Below, piece by piece: positions 7,269 through 8,000 of a DNA stretch of 8,000 nucleotides. A program made the position numbers and the translations under genes. Within the stretch, counting starts at the first letter, position 1. Each line of letters opens with the position of its first letter. A model generated the notes under the pieces. It saw only the letters and a program-made list of their open reading frames with translations. It was not told the DNA's origin and did not search any database. The DNA is from Planctomycetaceae bacterium UBA6172 (lineage in GTDB: Bacteria > Planctomycetota > Planctomycetia > Pirellulales > Pirellulaceae): the NCBI GenBank assembly GCA_002422955.1, contig DITY01000261.1, positions 1 through 8,000 on the forward strand. Reading direction: 5' to 3'.

Positions 7269-7588
7269 TCCTGGCCACGATCCAGCCGACCAAACTGTCG
7301 ACCGTCCGAGCGGCGTTGGAACAGATCGGCGTCCACTCGCTGACCGTCTGCGACGCTCAAGGCTACGCCCGCCAGCGTGGCCAAACGGCCCGCTTCCGCG
7401 GCAACGAATATCGCGTCGACCTGCTCCGCAAAGTGACGATCGAAATCGGCGTCGAACAGGAAAAGCTGGAACAGGTGATCGAGACGATCGGCTTGGCGGC
7501 TCGCACCGGCCGCGAAGGCCAGATCGGTGACGGCAAGATTTTCGTTCTGCCGATGACGCTGATGGCCGACATCGGAGCCGCCCCATGA
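7259..7588 (+). CDS. PII family signal-transduction protein with unusual C-terminus
   Basis: A 109-aa GlnB/GlnK homologue, expected to form a trimer that senses 2-oxoglutarate and ATP/ADP and binds partner proteins. The core is clear: MRMILATIQPTKL (1-13), the T-loop segment from Gln39 with RFRGNEY (45-51), where Tyr51 is the residue uridylylated in E. coli PII, Lys58, and the B-loop ending in IGDGKIFV (89-96). Compared with E. coli, the B-loop carries three more residues (TGREGQIGDG against TGKIGDG), which I believe is common in one PII subgroup. The C-terminus is odd: after IFVLP the protein ends in MTLMADIGAAP, with no RIRTGE-like stretch, so the ATP-contacting Arg101 and Arg103 of E. coli PII have no counterparts. 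No amtB or glnA is adjacent. It overlaps the oxidoreductase by 10 nt, and its stop overlaps the next gene as ATGA. Membership of the family is firm; normal nucleotide sensing is doubtful. Confidence 0.92.
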   Translation: MRMILATIQPTKLSTVRAALEQIGVHSLTVCDAQGYARQRGQTARFRGNEYRVDLLRKVTIEIGVEQEKLEQVIETIGLAARTGREGQIGDGKIFVLPMTLMADIGAAP

Positions 7589-7962
7589 TTCACGAATCGA
7601 CCCCGCCAGTCACCCCAGGCCCGCCCGCCGTCTGGTTCTTCTCGGGCGACCTGCTGTTCGCCAGCCGCATCCGCGGTGCCGCCGAACGGGCCGGTGTCCC
7701 TTTTCAGCTGCTCGGCCGTTGGCCAGAAAACGCGGAACCGGCTCCCGGCTGGATCATCGTCGACCTGGCGACGCGCAGCGGCGGCGCGACGGAAATCCGC
7801 CAACGCGCCGGCGAGTCATTCCCCGCCGCGGTCACGATCGCCTACGGGCCGCACGTGCAGCCGCAACGACTCAGCCAAGCTCGTGCGGCCGGCTTCGATC
7901 ACGTGCTGACCCGCGGCCAATTCGACGCCGCGCTCCCCGACCTGTTCACGGCCACGGCGTGA
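7585..7962 (+). CDS. Small receiver-like (CheY-fold-like) protein, hypothetical
   Basis: A 125-aa protein I recognise only as a likely conserved planctomycete hypothetical. The pattern suggests a degenerate response-regulator receiver fold: strand VWFFSGDLLF (16-25) then a helix; strand WIIVDLATRS (56-65) with Asp60 at the end of the presumed third strand, where receivers carry the phosphorylated Asp; strand VTIAYGPHV (83-91); helix LSQARAAGFDHVL (96-108), typical of the receiver alpha-4/beta-5 region; then TRGQF, where Arg110 replaces the usual Lys. The acidic pair of the first strand is reduced to one Asp22, so phosphorylation is uncertain. There is no output domain, signal peptide or membrane segment. 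The ATG overlaps the PII stop as ATGA, and GGAG at 7574-7577 lies 7 nt upstream. The coupling suggests work alongside the PII protein; this is inference. Confidence 0.75.
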   Translation: MIHESTPPVTPGPPAVWFFSGDLLFASRIRGAAERAGVPFQLLGRWPENAEPAPGWIIVDLATRSGGATEIRQRAGESFPAAVTIAYGPHVQPQRLSQARAAGFDHVLTRGQFDAALPDLFTATA

Positions 7963-8000
7963 ACCGGCACGATTGGCTCGTCGACGGTTACGGGGTCAGG
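7959..8000 (+). CDS. Start of a further gene, cut by the window edge
   Basis: A GTG at 7959 overlaps the previous stop as GTGA and stays open for 14 codons to the window end, reading VNRHDWLVDGYGVR. The codons have the high third-position GC of the neighbours. The LVDGY segment is reminiscent of the start of NYN-domain (YacP-like) nucleases, LxDGYN, but the Asn is Gly here, so no function is assigned. The overlap fits the coupled pattern of the upstream genes. Confidence 0.4.
   Translation, partial: MNRHDWLVDGYGVR

Overview
The window reads as ordinary chromosome of a GC-rich planctomycete, probably of the Pirellulaceae/Rhodopirellula type. The best lineage marker is an exported PQQ-like beta-propeller protein whose mature end starts with the WPQFRG motif, a form very common in Planctomycetes. 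High GC, scarce Shine-Dalgarno sequences, the particular PII subtype and a small receiver-like protein agree with this. The assignment is inferred from protein style; no rRNA or other marker is present. All supported genes are on the + strand, and there are no tRNAs, rRNAs, insertion sequences or CRISPR arrays.

Layout: (1) 110-1282, dinB, Y-family translesion DNA polymerase IV, standing alone. (2) 1429-3578, a two-gene unit joined by an ATGA overlap: a secreted beta-propeller protein and a membrane-anchored thermonuclease (SNase) homologue. (3) 3579-3749, a leader with a candidate sigma-70 promoter and two hairpin/T-run structures, then purH (3750-5321), which makes IMP in the last two steps of purine synthesis. 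(4) 5496-8000, a tight run of trpC (tryptophan synthesis), a Gfo/Idh/MocA oxidoreductase, a PII signal protein, a small receiver-like protein and the first codons of another gene. Spacings in this run are a 6-nt gap, a 10-nt overlap, an ATGA overlap and a GTGA overlap, so one mRNA with coupled translation is likely.

Most of the content is housekeeping. The points worth a second look are the PII protein, whose C-terminus lacks the RIRTGE-type segment with the ATP-contacting arginines; its translational coupling to a degenerate receiver-like protein; the structured purH leader, with alternative pairings that look like an attenuator; and the pairing of a tethered nuclease with an exported beta-propeller. 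No defence system, mobile element or clearly new multi-gene system was found.
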